DNA of 64,000 nt from Gammaproteobacteria bacterium (GTDB lineage: Bacteria; Pseudomonadota; Gammaproteobacteria; UBA5861): the NCBI GenBank assembly GCA_022360445.1, contig JAKSCV010000093.1, forward strand, positions 28,175-92,174. The letters are read 5' to 3'. The translations under genes were made by a program, and so were the position numbers. Every line of letters starts with the position of its first letter. The first letter of the stretch is position 1. A model generated the notes under the pieces. It was not told the origin of the DNA, did no database searches, and was given only the letters and a program-made list of their open reading frames with translations. Positions 1-8,836 of this stretch are shown here, piece by piece.

Positions 1-1
1 C

Positions 2-1303
2 TACACCTTTCACGGTTGTGGCAGCGGGCAAAAACTGACAGCAGAGCTTGGCAGAGCGGTCCTAGCAACCCGATTAGCCTCTCTGTCACTTGGGTATTCC
101 GGCGTACGCTGGGTGCTTTTAAAGCAGATAGAAACCCTGTTGCAGAAAGACATCATCCCCCTGATTCCAGAAGAGGGCTCCGTCGGCGCCAGCGGTGACC
201 TTACCCCACTGTCCTATCTGGCTGCGGTGCTTTGCGGGGAACGTCAGGTTTACTACCAAGACCGGGTCTACCCAACATCTGAACTCCTCAACACACTGAA
301 CATTTCACCGTTAGCTTTAAAGCCGAAGGAAGGCCTGGCCATCATGAATGGCACAGCGGTGATGACCGCCATGGCATGTGTCGCCTTTTCCCGCGCGGAA
401 TACCTGGCACAGTTGGCCACACGGATTACAGCTCTTGCCTGCGCAGCTCACCTTGGCAATACCTACCACTTTGACCGCACCTTATTTGAGGTCAAACCTC
501 ACCCTGGACAGCAAACAATTGCCCTGTGGTTGCGTCAAGATCTCCGCGTAGACAACCCACCCAGGAATTCAGACAGGCTTCAAGACCGTTACTCCCTGCG
601 CTGCGCACCCCACGTTATCGGCGTTTTACAAGATGCCTTGCCTTGGCTGCGCCAGTCCATTGAAAATGAGTTAAACAGCGCCAACGACAACCCTATCATT
701 GATGCCATTGGAGAACATGTACTCCACGGGGGGCACTTTTACGGGGGGCATATCGCCTTTGCCATGGATTCACTGAAAAATCTCGTAGCCAATATTGCCG
801 ATCTTCTTGATCGCCAGTTGGCACAAATGGTTGACCCTAAATTCAACAATGGTTTACCCGCCAACCTGTCCGGCAGTAAAGGCGAACGACGCGCCATTAA
901 TCATGGCCTCAAAGCAGTACAAATTGCGGTTTCCGCCTGGACAGCAGAAGCATTAAAGCTCACCCTGCCTGCCAGCATTTTTTCCCGGTCAACGGAATGC
1001 CATAATCAGGACAAAGTCAGCATGGGCACGATCGCGGCCCGAGATTGCTTGCGAGTTTTACAGCTCACTGAACAAGTATGCGCTGCCACTTTATTGGCAA
1101 GCTGCCAGGCGCTTGAACTACGGCTACGCCGAGAAGAAATTCAGCAAAGCCAGCTGTCCACTGTACTCACACACACCCTGAATGAAGTCCGTAAAATCAC
1201 CCCTTTTCTGAATGAAGATCGCGCTCTGGATACAGAACTGGAAGCCCTGGTTAACCATATCCAACAACGAGCGTGGTCACTCTACACAGGAACGATCGCA
1301 TGA
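2..1303 (+). CDS. HAL/PAL/TAL family aromatic amino acid ammonia-lyase (5' partial)
   Basis: The reading frame is already open at base 2, so the N-terminus lies before the window. The Ala-Ser-Gly triad that cyclises into the MIO electrophile is present in VGASGDLTPL, and later NDNP and QDKVSMGT blocks fit this fold. The family removes ammonia from histidine, phenylalanine or tyrosine to give an arylacrylate. In an aryl polyene cluster the expected product is the cinnamate or coumarate starter unit. The first ATG-containing frame inside the window begins only at 113, but residues encoded before it (HGCGSG) are conserved family sequence, so that ATG is not the true start. The stop overlaps the next start (ATGA). 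Substrate is inferred from context. Confidence 0.9.
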   Translation, partial: YTFHGCGSGQKLTAELGRAVLATRLASLSLGYSGVRWVLLKQIETLLQKDIIPLIPEEGSVGASGDLTPLSYLAAVLCGERQVYYQDRVYPTSELLNTLNISPLALKPKEGLAIMNGTAVMTAMACVAFSRAEYLAQLATRITALACAAHLGNTYHFDRTLFEVKPHPGQQTIALWLRQDLRVDNPPRNSDRLQDRYSLRCAPHVIGVLQDALPWLRQSIENELNSANDNPIIDAIGEHVLHGGHFYGGHIAFAMDSLKNLVANIADLLDRQLAQMVDPKFNNGLPANLSGSKGERRAINHGLKAVQIAVSAWTAEALKLTLPASIFSRSTECHNQDKVSMGTIAARDCLRVLQLTEQVCAATLLASCQALELRLRREEIQQSQLSTVLTHTLNEVRKITPFLNEDRALDTELEALVNHIQQRAWSLYTGTIA

Positions 1304-1716
1304 TAGAAACCAGTGCCAGCATCACAGTCCCCTTCTATGACGTGGACAGTATGGAGATTGCCTGGCACGGCAATTATGCCAAATACCTTGAAATCGCCCG
1401 TTGTGAGCTATTGGATAAAATCGGCTACAACTACTTACAAATGCGCGAATCAGGCTATATCTGGCCAATCATTGATATGCGGATTCGTTACATTAAGTCC
1501 ACACGCTTTGGGCAAAAAGTGTGCGTCAACGCCAAGATCACAGAGTGGGAAAACCGGCTGAAGATTGATTACCTCATCACGGATAAAGAAACCGGCGAGC
1601 GTTTGACGAAAGCCCACACCATTCAAGTTGCTGTCACCCTATCCACTGGCGAAATGTGCTTTGTCTCTCCCACTGTGCTGACGGATAAACTCTCACACCT
1701 GGAAGAGAAAGGCTAA
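1300..1716 (+). CDS. Hotdog-fold acyl thioesterase (4HBT type)
   Basis: A 138-residue single hotdog domain. The N-terminal signature YDVDSMEIAWHGNY fits the 4-hydroxybenzoyl-CoA thioesterase group, where an aspartate in this loop helps hydrolyse the thioester. In aryl polyene clusters a thioesterase of this class is common and may release or edit acyl-ACP intermediates in the cytoplasm; that role is inferred here. The ATG at 1300 overlaps the ammonia-lyase stop and has an AGGA sequence shortly upstream, so it is preferred to an in-frame start at 1273 lying inside the lyase gene. Its stop overlaps the next start (TAATG). Confidence 0.88.
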   Translation: MIETSASITVPFYDVDSMEIAWHGNYAKYLEIARCELLDKIGYNYLQMRESGYIWPIIDMRIRYIKSTRFGQKVCVNAKITEWENRLKIDYLITDKETGERLTKAHTIQVAVTLSTGEMCFVSPTVLTDKLSHLEEKG

Positions 1717-2318
1717 TGCGCCTGCTCAACGCACGCTTCACTGCCATTTATTGGCTGATTTTGATGGCCCTATTCACACCGCTCTTGGCCACCGAGCTAC
1801 CCAAACTACCGGTGTTGACAGAAAACGACCAGCTGATCGGGAATTTCATCCAAAAGAAAAAACTCGCCACTTTCCCCATAGAGCTGACCTCAAAAGGGCA
1901 CTTCAAATTAAACCTTCATGAAGGTGTCCACTGGGTGACAGAAAGCCCAATTGCAAGTGAACTCAGACTGAGCACAACAGCACTACAGAGCTACTCGAAT
2001 GACCGCCAGGTATTAAACATGGCCGCCCGCACACAGCCGATGGTGGCAATGGTGGCAGAAATTTTCACGGCTGTTCTGAGTGGTGACTGGAATGCCCTGG
2101 AAGCCTTCTTCCACACCGAAACCAGTACAACGTCTCAAGGCTGGCATGTTGAAATGACACCCCGAGACAAAGCTGCTGCCCGCATTGCCCATGCCATTCA
2201 CTTTGACGGTGAACAGTTCGTCAAGCAAGTCACCCTCTATGAGCCCAGTGGCGACCAGACACGTATTCTGTTTGAAAGCATTCAACTGGAACCTTACCGT
2301 GCTTCCAGCCGCCACTGA
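1716..2318 (+). CDS. LolA-like outer membrane lipoprotein carrier family protein
   Basis: A 200-residue protein with an N-terminal hydrophobic signal segment (roughly residues 8-25) and a body resembling the LolA/DUF-type carrier proteins found in aryl polyene and flexirubin clusters. Housekeeping LolA ferries lipoproteins across the periplasm. The cluster version is thought to help move the hydrophobic pigment lipid to the outer membrane together with the MMPL exporter encoded next; that is inference from gene order. It starts at the overlapping TAATG and its 3' end overlaps the presumed GTG start of the exporter by 20 bases. Confidence 0.8.
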   Translation: MRLLNARFTAIYWLILMALFTPLLATELPKLPVLTENDQLIGNFIQKKKLATFPIELTSKGHFKLNLHEGVHWVTESPIASELRLSTTALQSYSNDRQVLNMAARTQPMVAMVAEIFTAVLSGDWNALEAFFHTETSTTSQGWHVEMTPRDKAAARIAHAIHFDGEQFVKQVTLYEPSGDQTRILFESIQLEPYRASSRH

Positions 2319-4689
2319 AAAAGCAACCGAGAGTCGCCAGTGGCAAAAGTACATCGCCGTCCTCTGGGGGCTGGTCTTGGTGGCCTTATCAGGCCTCTTG
2401 GGCATCAAGCTTTATGCCGGAAATACGATTGACACCAGTCTCATGGCGCTGTTCCCCAACCAACAACACAACCCGATTATTCAGCGTGCGGAACAAAATC
2501 TGGCCGCACGCTATTCACAACGCCTTCTGATTCTTGTTGGATCACCCAAGGACTCAGTGGCTCGCCGGCACGCCATTGCGTTGGGCGAGACCCTGCAAAC
2601 CCTCACTCATGTTGATCAGGTCAACTGGCAGTTGGGCGACTTTGCAGAATCAGCGACAAGTAATGCCTTTTTCTCACGCTATCGCTTCCACTTACTCAAT
2701 GCCTCAACGGCGCAAGAAATTACTCAAGCAAACACGGGGTTAATCCGCGACAGGGCTTTACAAGCACTGTTCAATCCCGTCGGGAGCGGTTACTCAAGCG
2801 CACTTTTAACCCGTGACCCTTTTGCCATTGCACAGCAGAACCTGACCGGGAAATCACACATTCCGGGACTGACTTTCGATGGGAAAATGGTAAAACTGGC
2901 CAATCACCAAAAGACTTACTATCTGGTCTTCGTCACGATCGAGGGAGACCCGTATGATCTGGATGTACAACACCAGATCATCGGCGCGATCGATCAAGCT
3001 AAAACCAGCACCACGAACACCCCCGTCGAATGGCTAACTGCTGGCTTGATTGTCCATGCCGCACAGGGCGCCAGGCAAGCGCAATGGGAGATATCTACCA
3101 TTGGAGTAGGTTCACTCCTGGGTATTGCTCTGTTGATGTTGCTGACTTTCCGCCGAGTAACTGCGCTTTGGCTAACACTATTACCCATCGCCAGCGGGTG
3201 CCTTGTGGCTACTGCCATCAGCATGCTAGTCTTTCACAAAGTACATCTGATTGCCTTTGCTTTTGGCGCAACCATCATTGGCGTCTCAATTGACTATGCT
3301 TTGCACTACCTGTGTGCTCGTTCATCCCAACCTTGCGCAGCAGAGACCTTAAAACGTCTACTACCCAGCCTATTGTTGGGCATGATGACGAGCATCCTGG
3401 CCTACAGTGCCCAGGCCATCACACCGTTTCCCGGGCTCAAACAAATGGCACTGTTTTCTGCCACAGGCTTATTGGCTGCCGGCCTGACCGTTATTTGCTG
3501 GTTCCCTCTGCTAACCGGTGGTAAACATTGGCAAAGCTCTCCGCCCGCCTTTATTTTAATTGCCCGCCTACGCCCAAGGTGGAGGCTCGTACGCATCACA
3601 CCTGTGGCCAAAACCTGGCTCCTCCTTGGTTGCTTCGCACTGGGAGGTAGCCTTTTCTTTCTCCGTGGGCAAGACGATATTCGTTTATTGCAAACGTCTC
3701 CAAAAACACTCATCGAACAAGATATAAAAGTTCAACACGTTTTACGTCAATCCGGCACCGGTTCGTTTCTGCTGGTTAAAGCAGACACCATTGAACGACT
3801 GCTACAGCATGAGGAAACACTTTCTCGCGAGCTTTCCATTCTGCGCCAACAAAACTTTATCAGCACCTACGATGCACTCTCACGCCATGTTCCCTCAGCA
3901 AAAAAACAAAAAGAGAATGTCCAGCTCATTCATCAGCTGTACGCGCTGGAATTGGATCGGTTTTATTCACAAGCCCAGCTTCCGGACACACTGTCGGATC
4001 AAGCTTTGTCTGAGTTACAGGCTGCAGAAAAACAGCATCTAACTTTCTATGAATGGCTAAAAAGCCCAGTATCGGCGGATGACCGCTACCTTTGGCTGGG
4101 GCAGTTAGACGGTCACCGCTATAGCCTCATAACACTCACCGATGCCGATGCCCCTGCCACACAAGCCGCCCTAAAACAAATGGCTGCAAAATATGCCTGG
4201 GCAACTTTTGTGAACCGAGTCGACACCCTTTCCGAGCTGCTGGGGAACTATCGCAAACATATGACGCTTTGGGTACTGATCGCGGTAGCTTTGGCCATCG
4301 TGATCATGATTTTACGTTATCAGTCAGCCGTCTGGCGTATTATCACCCCATCGTTGATGGGCTCATCCGTAGCACTTTTACTGATCAATAGCATAGCGGG
4401 GGGCATCAACCTTTTTCATATGATGGGGCTTTTGCTGGTACTGGGCGTCGGTTTGGACATGGGCATTTTTTTACACGATGCCAGTCACCGCAAAGAAACC
4501 TGGGCAGCTGTAACACTTTCTACACTCACCAGCTTGCTCGCGTTTGGGCTTTTAGCATTGAGTAAAACACCCGTTTTACACCACTTCGGTTTAGCCGTTT
4601 TACTCGGGCTTTCAACCACATGGCTGATCACACCCTTAATGCGATATGAGGCTGGGATGAAGCCACCTCAAAAGGAGTTCATGAAATGA
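2299..4689 (+). CDS. MMPL/RND-superfamily lipid exporter
   Basis: About 796 residues with the duplicated RND layout: one N-terminal membrane segment, a periplasmic domain, a membrane bundle, a second segment and periplasmic domain, and a second bundle. Glycine-rich helices such as FGATIIGVSIDYALHY and LGVGLDMGIFLHDASH carry the Asp residues typical of proton-coupled RND transporters. Members beside LolA-like proteins in aryl polyene clusters are taken as exporters of the finished lipid. The frame is open back to 2185, but that region overlaps the LolA-like gene deeply; a GTG at 2299 with GGA upstream gives a start just before the first membrane helix and is chosen. Its stop overlaps the next start (ATGA). 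Confidence 0.85.
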   Translation: MLPAATEKATESRQWQKYIAVLWGLVLVALSGLLGIKLYAGNTIDTSLMALFPNQQHNPIIQRAEQNLAARYSQRLLILVGSPKDSVARRHAIALGETLQTLTHVDQVNWQLGDFAESATSNAFFSRYRFHLLNASTAQEITQANTGLIRDRALQALFNPVGSGYSSALLTRDPFAIAQQNLTGKSHIPGLTFDGKMVKLANHQKTYYLVFVTIEGDPYDLDVQHQIIGAIDQAKTSTTNTPVEWLTAGLIVHAAQGARQAQWEISTIGVGSLLGIALLMLLTFRRVTALWLTLLPIASGCLVATAISMLVFHKVHLIAFAFGATIIGVSIDYALHYLCARSSQPCAAETLKRLLPSLLLGMMTSILAYSAQAITPFPGLKQMALFSATGLLAAGLTVICWFPLLTGGKHWQSSPPAFILIARLRPRWRLVRITPVAKTWLLLGCFALGGSLFFLRGQDDIRLLQTSPKTLIEQDIKVQHVLRQSGTGSFLLVKADTIERLLQHEETLSRELSILRQQNFISTYDALSRHVPSAKKQKENVQLIHQLYALELDRFYSQAQLPDTLSDQALSELQAAEKQHLTFYEWLKSPVSADDRYLWLGQLDGHRYSLITLTDADAPATQAALKQMAAKYAWATFVNRVDTLSELLGNYRKHMTLWVLIAVALAIVIMILRYQSAVWRIITPSLMGSSVALLLINSIAGGINLFHMMGLLLVLGVGLDMGIFLHDASHRKETWAAVTLSTLTSLLAFGLLALSKTPVLHHFGLAVLLGLSTTWLITPLMRYEAGMKPPQKEFMK

Positions 4690-5933
4690 CCAAAAATTCG
4701 CACGATTGCGATGTCACGATTATTGGTGCGGGCCCCTCAGGTTCCGTCGCGGCAGGGATCCTGCGTAAAAAAGGCTACCATGTCATTGTACTGGAACGAG
4801 AGCATTTTCCGCGGTTTGTCATCGGCGAGAGTTTATTACCCCAGTCAATGGTGTTTATTGAGGAAGCGGGCATGCTGGATGCGGTCAATGCCGGTGGATT
4901 TCAGGTAAAGAACGGCGCTTTTTTTCACCGTGACGCCACCACTGCCTTTTTTGATTTTCGAGAAAAATTTTCGCCAGGACCCGGTACAACGTATCAGGTG
5001 CCCCGGGCACAGTTCGACAAACTACTGGCAGACGAAGCTTCACGGGCGGGTGCCGATATTCGCTATGGCCATAGCGTGACGGCGATGACACCCGACCCTC
5101 ACTCACCTTCAGTGACCGTACAACCGGAAACCGGTGACGCCTATACGCTGCATTCGCGCTTTGTCTTGGACGCCAGCGGATACGGTCGGGTTTTATCACG
5201 CCTGCTTAATCTTGAACTGCCCTCAGAGCTTGATCCTAGAAAGTCGGTTTTCACTCACATCATCGATAACGCGCTTGATAGCGAGTGGGATAGAGAAAAA
5301 ATCGTGATTGCCGTGCACCCACAAAACCACCAGATCTGGTACTGGTTGATCCCGTTTACTCAGGGACGCGCATCAGTCGGTGCTGTACTCCCAAAAGCAC
5401 AGGCCGAGTCTTACGCAGAAGATGACCCAGCCTTGCTCCGACGCATGGTCAAAGAAGAGGGGTTTCTTAACAAGCTGCTCCGTAACGCCGAGTTTGACAC
5501 CCCCGTACGTACCATCGAAGGCTATTCCTGCAAAGTTAAAACATTGCACGGGCCGGGCTTTGCGCTACTAGGCAATGCCGGGGAGTTTTTGGACCCTGTT
5601 TTTTCATCAGGCGTGACCATCGCCATGAAGTCCGCCAGCCTCGCCGCTCATTTATTGGAAAAACAGTTTGAAAACCAACCGGTGAACTGGGAGGCCGACT
5701 ATGCTGAGGTGTTGATGCTTGGCGTCAATACGTTCCGCGCCTATGTCAATGCATGGTATACCACAGAATTTCAGGATGTCATTTTTTCCCAGGGGAAGCA
5801 GCAGGATGATAAAAATGTCAGGGAAATGATCAGCTCGATTCTGGCCGGCTATGTCTGGGACAGGGCCAACCCTCTGACAAACGAAAGCGATCGAAGGTTA
5901 CGTGCACTGGCTGAGATATGTCGAAGCCTCTAA
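4686..5933 (+). CDS. FAD-dependent oxidoreductase (halogenase/geranylgeranyl reductase-like)
   Basis: A 415-residue flavoprotein. The Rossmann fingerprint IIGAGPSGSVAAG sits at residues ~11-24, followed by ERE(H) for ribose binding, the GESLLP segment typical of the tryptophan-halogenase/FAD_binding_3 group, and the downstream FAD motif GNAGEFLDPVFSSG. Homologues recur in aryl polyene clusters, where the exact reaction (ring hydroxylation, halogenation or another redox tailoring step) is not settled. I did not find a clear halogenase WxWxIP motif (WYWLIP is the nearest match), so substrate and reaction remain open. It is coupled at both ends by short overlaps. Confidence 0.85.
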   Translation: MTKNSHDCDVTIIGAGPSGSVAAGILRKKGYHVIVLEREHFPRFVIGESLLPQSMVFIEEAGMLDAVNAGGFQVKNGAFFHRDATTAFFDFREKFSPGPGTTYQVPRAQFDKLLADEASRAGADIRYGHSVTAMTPDPHSPSVTVQPETGDAYTLHSRFVLDASGYGRVLSRLLNLELPSELDPRKSVFTHIIDNALDSEWDREKIVIAVHPQNHQIWYWLIPFTQGRASVGAVLPKAQAESYAEDDPALLRRMVKEEGFLNKLLRNAEFDTPVRTIEGYSCKVKTLHGPGFALLGNAGEFLDPVFSSGVTIAMKSASLAAHLLEKQFENQPVNWEADYAEVLMLGVNTFRAYVNAWYTTEFQDVIFSQGKQQDDKNVREMISSILAGYVWDRANPLTNESDRRLRALAEICRSL

Positions 5934-6469
5934 TTTTTCTCATGCTAACCAGCAGTCTGCTGTTTGGCTGCAGTTACAAAAACTGGGCTCATGAAAGTGA
6001 CGTACCCCTTTTATCGCCATCAGCCTATGGCCGATCAGTGCAAATAAGGCAGATCATCACGATCACATCCGAAAATACCGAGCATGTCGTGCAAGCTTTG
6101 TTATTCATCACAACAGAGCGCTTACATGTGGCATTACTGTCTGCCGAAGGGCAAAGACTGGCGACGATTCACTACAATGGCCAAAGCCTGGAGCTGGAAA
6201 CGATACCAGAGACGATTCATACGCTTTCGGCACGCCGCATCGTAACTCAATTACAGCTTGTACTCTGGCCAACCATGGCATGGGAAAAAAATCTGAGCGG
6301 GACAGGCTGGCAAATTGTGAGTTCGAACGATAAAAGGCTGCTTTTATTTCAAGAACATCCCGAAATAACAGTACACTATAAAGATGCAGCGCAAACAACA
6401 ACCACACTAGTCGACTATAAATACTCTTATCACATAACAATAACCACCATTGAACAGAATGAACTATGA
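5918..6469 (+). CDS. DUF3261 family lipoprotein of the aryl polyene cluster
   Basis: A 183-residue protein with a lipoprotein signal: basic start, hydrophobic stretch and lipobox LLFGC with Cys18. The following Ser favours outer-membrane sorting. The body matches the DUF3261 type regularly found between exporter and ketosynthase genes in aryl polyene clusters. Biochemical role is unknown; a part in pigment-lipid transport or anchoring is inferred. It overlaps the flavoprotein gene by 16 bases and the ketosynthase gene by 4. Confidence 0.8.
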   Translation: MSKPLIFLMLTSSLLFGCSYKNWAHESDVPLLSPSAYGRSVQIRQIITITSENTEHVVQALLFITTERLHVALLSAEGQRLATIHYNGQSLELETIPETIHTLSARRIVTQLQLVLWPTMAWEKNLSGTGWQIVSSNDKRLLLFQEHPEITVHYKDAAQTTTTLVDYKYSYHITITTIEQNEL

Positions 6470-7659
6470 CGGAACAACCTCCTGTTTTTCTAAATAATTT
6501 AGGTATCGTTTGTTCATTGGGAACCTCTCTTTCAACTGTCAATGAACATTTATTTACAGAACATAGTGACTTCCTGGTTCCATCGGATACCTACACCCCA
6601 GGCCGACGCCTGCCACTTGGCCAAGTCAAAGGCAATCTCCCGGATCTCCACAACCAGCCTCTAAAATGGCAATCACGGAATAACCAGTTACTCCTGGCGG
6701 CTTATCAGCAGATTGAATCGGAAGCGAACCCTTTGATTGCAAAGTTTGGCGCTCTGCGTGTGGGAGTCGTGATTGGTACGAGTACATCCGGTATTGCAGA
6801 GGGGGAACGTGGCGTACAAACCTTTTTAAAGACCGGCACCCCTCCGGCGGATTATGATTATCAGCAGCAGGAAATGGCCTCTCCGGCAGAGTTCCTTGCT
6901 CATTATACAGGTGCCCGAGGGCCTGTATTTTCGATTTCAACCGCCTGCTCATCAGGCGCCAAAGCCCTTGCCAGTGCGCAACGCCTGATCAACTCAGGCC
7001 TTTGTGATGTTGTGCTGGCGGGCGGCTCAGATGCACTGTGTGGTCTGACAGTCAGTGGTTTTAATGCCCTGGAACTGGTCTCTGATGAAACATGCAACCC
7101 TTTTGGCGAGTCACGCAAAGGCATCAATATTGGTGAAGGTGCTGGGCTTTTTCTGGTCTCTCGAACGCCAGGGCCTGTCGCGTTACTGAGCGCAGGGGAA
7201 ACCTCTGATGCTTACCACTTTTCTTCACCCGACCCGGAGGGGCGAGGTGCAAAAGCTGCAATGCTTGATGCTTTGAATAGGGCCGAGGTTCTGCCAGAGC
7301 AAGTCACCTACATCAACCTGCATGGCACAGGCACTTCCTTGAATGACAAAATGGAAGCCGCGGTTGTTAAGCAAATTTTTGGTGAACACACATTGTGCAG
7401 TTCAACAAAAACACTAACCGGACATACACTCGGCGCCGCAGGTGCCATTGAAGCTGGTTTTTGTTGGCTCATACTCAAGCAAGCGCGTAATCATCAATTG
7501 CCCTTACAACACCTAAAAGGCCCTGTCGATCCACATATCGACGCCATCAATCTCGTTTCTAAGGCCAGCTCACCCCCTCACACGATCAATTATGTGATGA
7601 GCAACTCTTTTGCGTTTGGCGGAAACAATATTGCCCTGCTGTTTGGGAGAGCGTCATGA
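6466..7659 (+). CDS. Beta-ketoacyl-ACP synthase (APE ketosynthase 1)
   Basis: A 397-residue FabF-like condensing enzyme. The nucleophile is Cys161 in STACSSGAK, and the two catalytic histidines lie in LHGTGT and TGHTLGAAG; the C-terminal NSFAFGGNN motif is intact. It should carry out decarboxylative Claisen condensation of malonyl-ACP with a growing aryl-primed polyene. With the next three genes it forms the ketosynthase-dehydratase-ketoreductase-ketosynthase core typical of aryl polyene pathways. Whether this copy or one of the others performs initiation or elongation cannot be read from sequence alone. Confidence 0.92.
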   Translation: MTEQPPVFLNNLGIVCSLGTSLSTVNEHLFTEHSDFLVPSDTYTPGRRLPLGQVKGNLPDLHNQPLKWQSRNNQLLLAAYQQIESEANPLIAKFGALRVGVVIGTSTSGIAEGERGVQTFLKTGTPPADYDYQQQEMASPAEFLAHYTGARGPVFSISTACSSGAKALASAQRLINSGLCDVVLAGGSDALCGLTVSGFNALELVSDETCNPFGESRKGINIGEGAGLFLVSRTPGPVALLSAGETSDAYHFSSPDPEGRGAKAAMLDALNRAEVLPEQVTYINLHGTGTSLNDKMEAAVVKQIFGEHTLCSSTKTLTGHTLGAAGAIEAGFCWLILKQARNHQLPLQHLKGPVDPHIDAINLVSKASSPPHTINYVMSNSFAFGGNNIALLFGRAS

Positions 7660-8108
7660 CCGACATGCTCTCCCCCCTTCAAGTCATGCCCCACAAAGGC
7701 AAAATGAACCTGTTGGATAAGGTGATTGATGCCGGCCCGGACCATCTTGTGGCTCAAGTCCTTATTACTGAACACTCTCTTTTTTACAGTGACAGAGGCG
7801 TCCCTGCATGGGTTGGTCTGGAATACATGGCACAGGCCATTGCCGCACAAGCCGGTGTGCTCGCCAGACAGTGCGGGAAAGAGCCGCCCGTCGGCTTTCT
7901 GGTTGGAACACGCTCATACCGAACCAATGCGGAGTACTTTCCACTGGACACAAACCTCACCATTTCAATTGAGCGCGCTTACCGTGCTGATAATGGGTTG
8001 GGAGTATTCGATTGCAGCATTAACGGAGAAAACATCACAGCCACTTGTGCGCTTAATGTTTTTCAACCAACAGACGTCAACGCGTACCTGGAGGAAGTAC
8101 TCAAGTGA
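7656..8108 (+). CDS. 3-hydroxyacyl-ACP dehydratase of the aryl polyene cluster (ApeP-like)
   Basis: A 150-residue single hotdog domain of the FabZ/FabA-related group (ApeP-like). The PHKGKMNLLDKV segment supplies the active-site His and the ALEYMAQAIAAQAG-like helix (here GLEYMAQAIAAQAG) carries the second catalytic region. It should dehydrate each 3-hydroxyacyl-ACP to the trans-2-enoyl form; no enoyl reductase is encoded here, so double bonds accumulate. It overlaps both neighbours by four bases. Confidence 0.9.
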   Translation: MTDMLSPLQVMPHKGKMNLLDKVIDAGPDHLVAQVLITEHSLFYSDRGVPAWVGLEYMAQAIAAQAGVLARQCGKEPPVGFLVGTRSYRTNAEYFPLDTNLTISIERAYRADNGLGVFDCSINGENITATCALNVFQPTDVNAYLEEVLK

Positions 8109-8836
8109 CAAAACAAACCATTTTGGTCACCGGTTCCAGCCGTGGAATCGGCAGAGCGATCGCCCTCAAGCTCGCTCGTGATGGCTACCCCATCACCTTA
8201 CATTGCCGCAGCGGACGCGCACATGCCGAAGCCGTGCGATCAGAGATAGAGCAAATAGGTCAAGCCGCGCGCATTCTCCAATTTGATATTGCCGACCGTA
8301 ACCAGTGCCGATCCATTCTGGAGGAAGATATCGAAACTCATGGAGCCTATTATGGCGTTATCTGTAATGCCGGGCTTGCCAGAGATAATGCATTTCCAGC
8401 ACTCACCGAGGACGATTGGGACCAGGTATTGCACACCAATCTGGATGGTTTTTACAATGTCCTCCACCCCGTCATCATGCCCATGATCCGACGGCGAAAG
8501 CCCGGCCGAATTGTCACACTTTCCTCCATCTCGGGAATGACCGGCAATCGGGGCCAGGTTAATTACAGTGCCTCAAAGGCGGGCATCATCGGCGCAAGTA
8601 AAGCACTGGCCGTGGAGTTGGCGAAACGCAATATCACAGTCAACTGCGTTGCTCCAGGCCTGATTGAGACAGACATGACGTCCACACTAGCCGAACAACA
8701 GATTGATCAGCTGGTGCCAATGAAAAGAATGGGCAAGCCCGAAGAAATCGCAGCGACTGTCGGGTTTTTAATGTCTGAGGGCGCCTCATACATCACTCGC
8801 CAAGTGATCGCTGTTAATGGAGGAATGTACGGATGA
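8105..8836 (+). CDS. 3-oxoacyl-ACP reductase, FabG-like SDR
   Basis: A 243-residue short-chain dehydrogenase/reductase. The cofactor motif GSSRGIGRAIA is at residues ~10-20, NAG follows in the fourth strand, and the Ser-Tyr-Lys catalytic set is seen in SSISG and YSASK. It reduces the 3-ketoacyl-ACP made by the ketosynthases, with NADPH as the probable donor, before dehydration. It sits between dehydratase and second ketosynthase with ATGA overlaps on both sides, so one transcript is expected. Confidence 0.93.
   Translation: MTKQTILVTGSSRGIGRAIALKLARDGYPITLHCRSGRAHAEAVRSEIEQIGQAARILQFDIADRNQCRSILEEDIETHGAYYGVICNAGLARDNAFPALTEDDWDQVLHTNLDGFYNVLHPVIMPMIRRRKPGRIVTLSSISGMTGNRGQVNYSASKAGIIGASKALAVELAKRNITVNCVAPGLIETDMTSTLAEQQIDQLVPMKRMGKPEEIAATVGFLMSEGASYITRQVIAVNGGMYG

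Noticed and set aside
16..198. Short frame at the window start
   Set aside because: It is an out-of-frame shadow; the ammonia-lyase frame is open from base 2 and contains conserved family residues.
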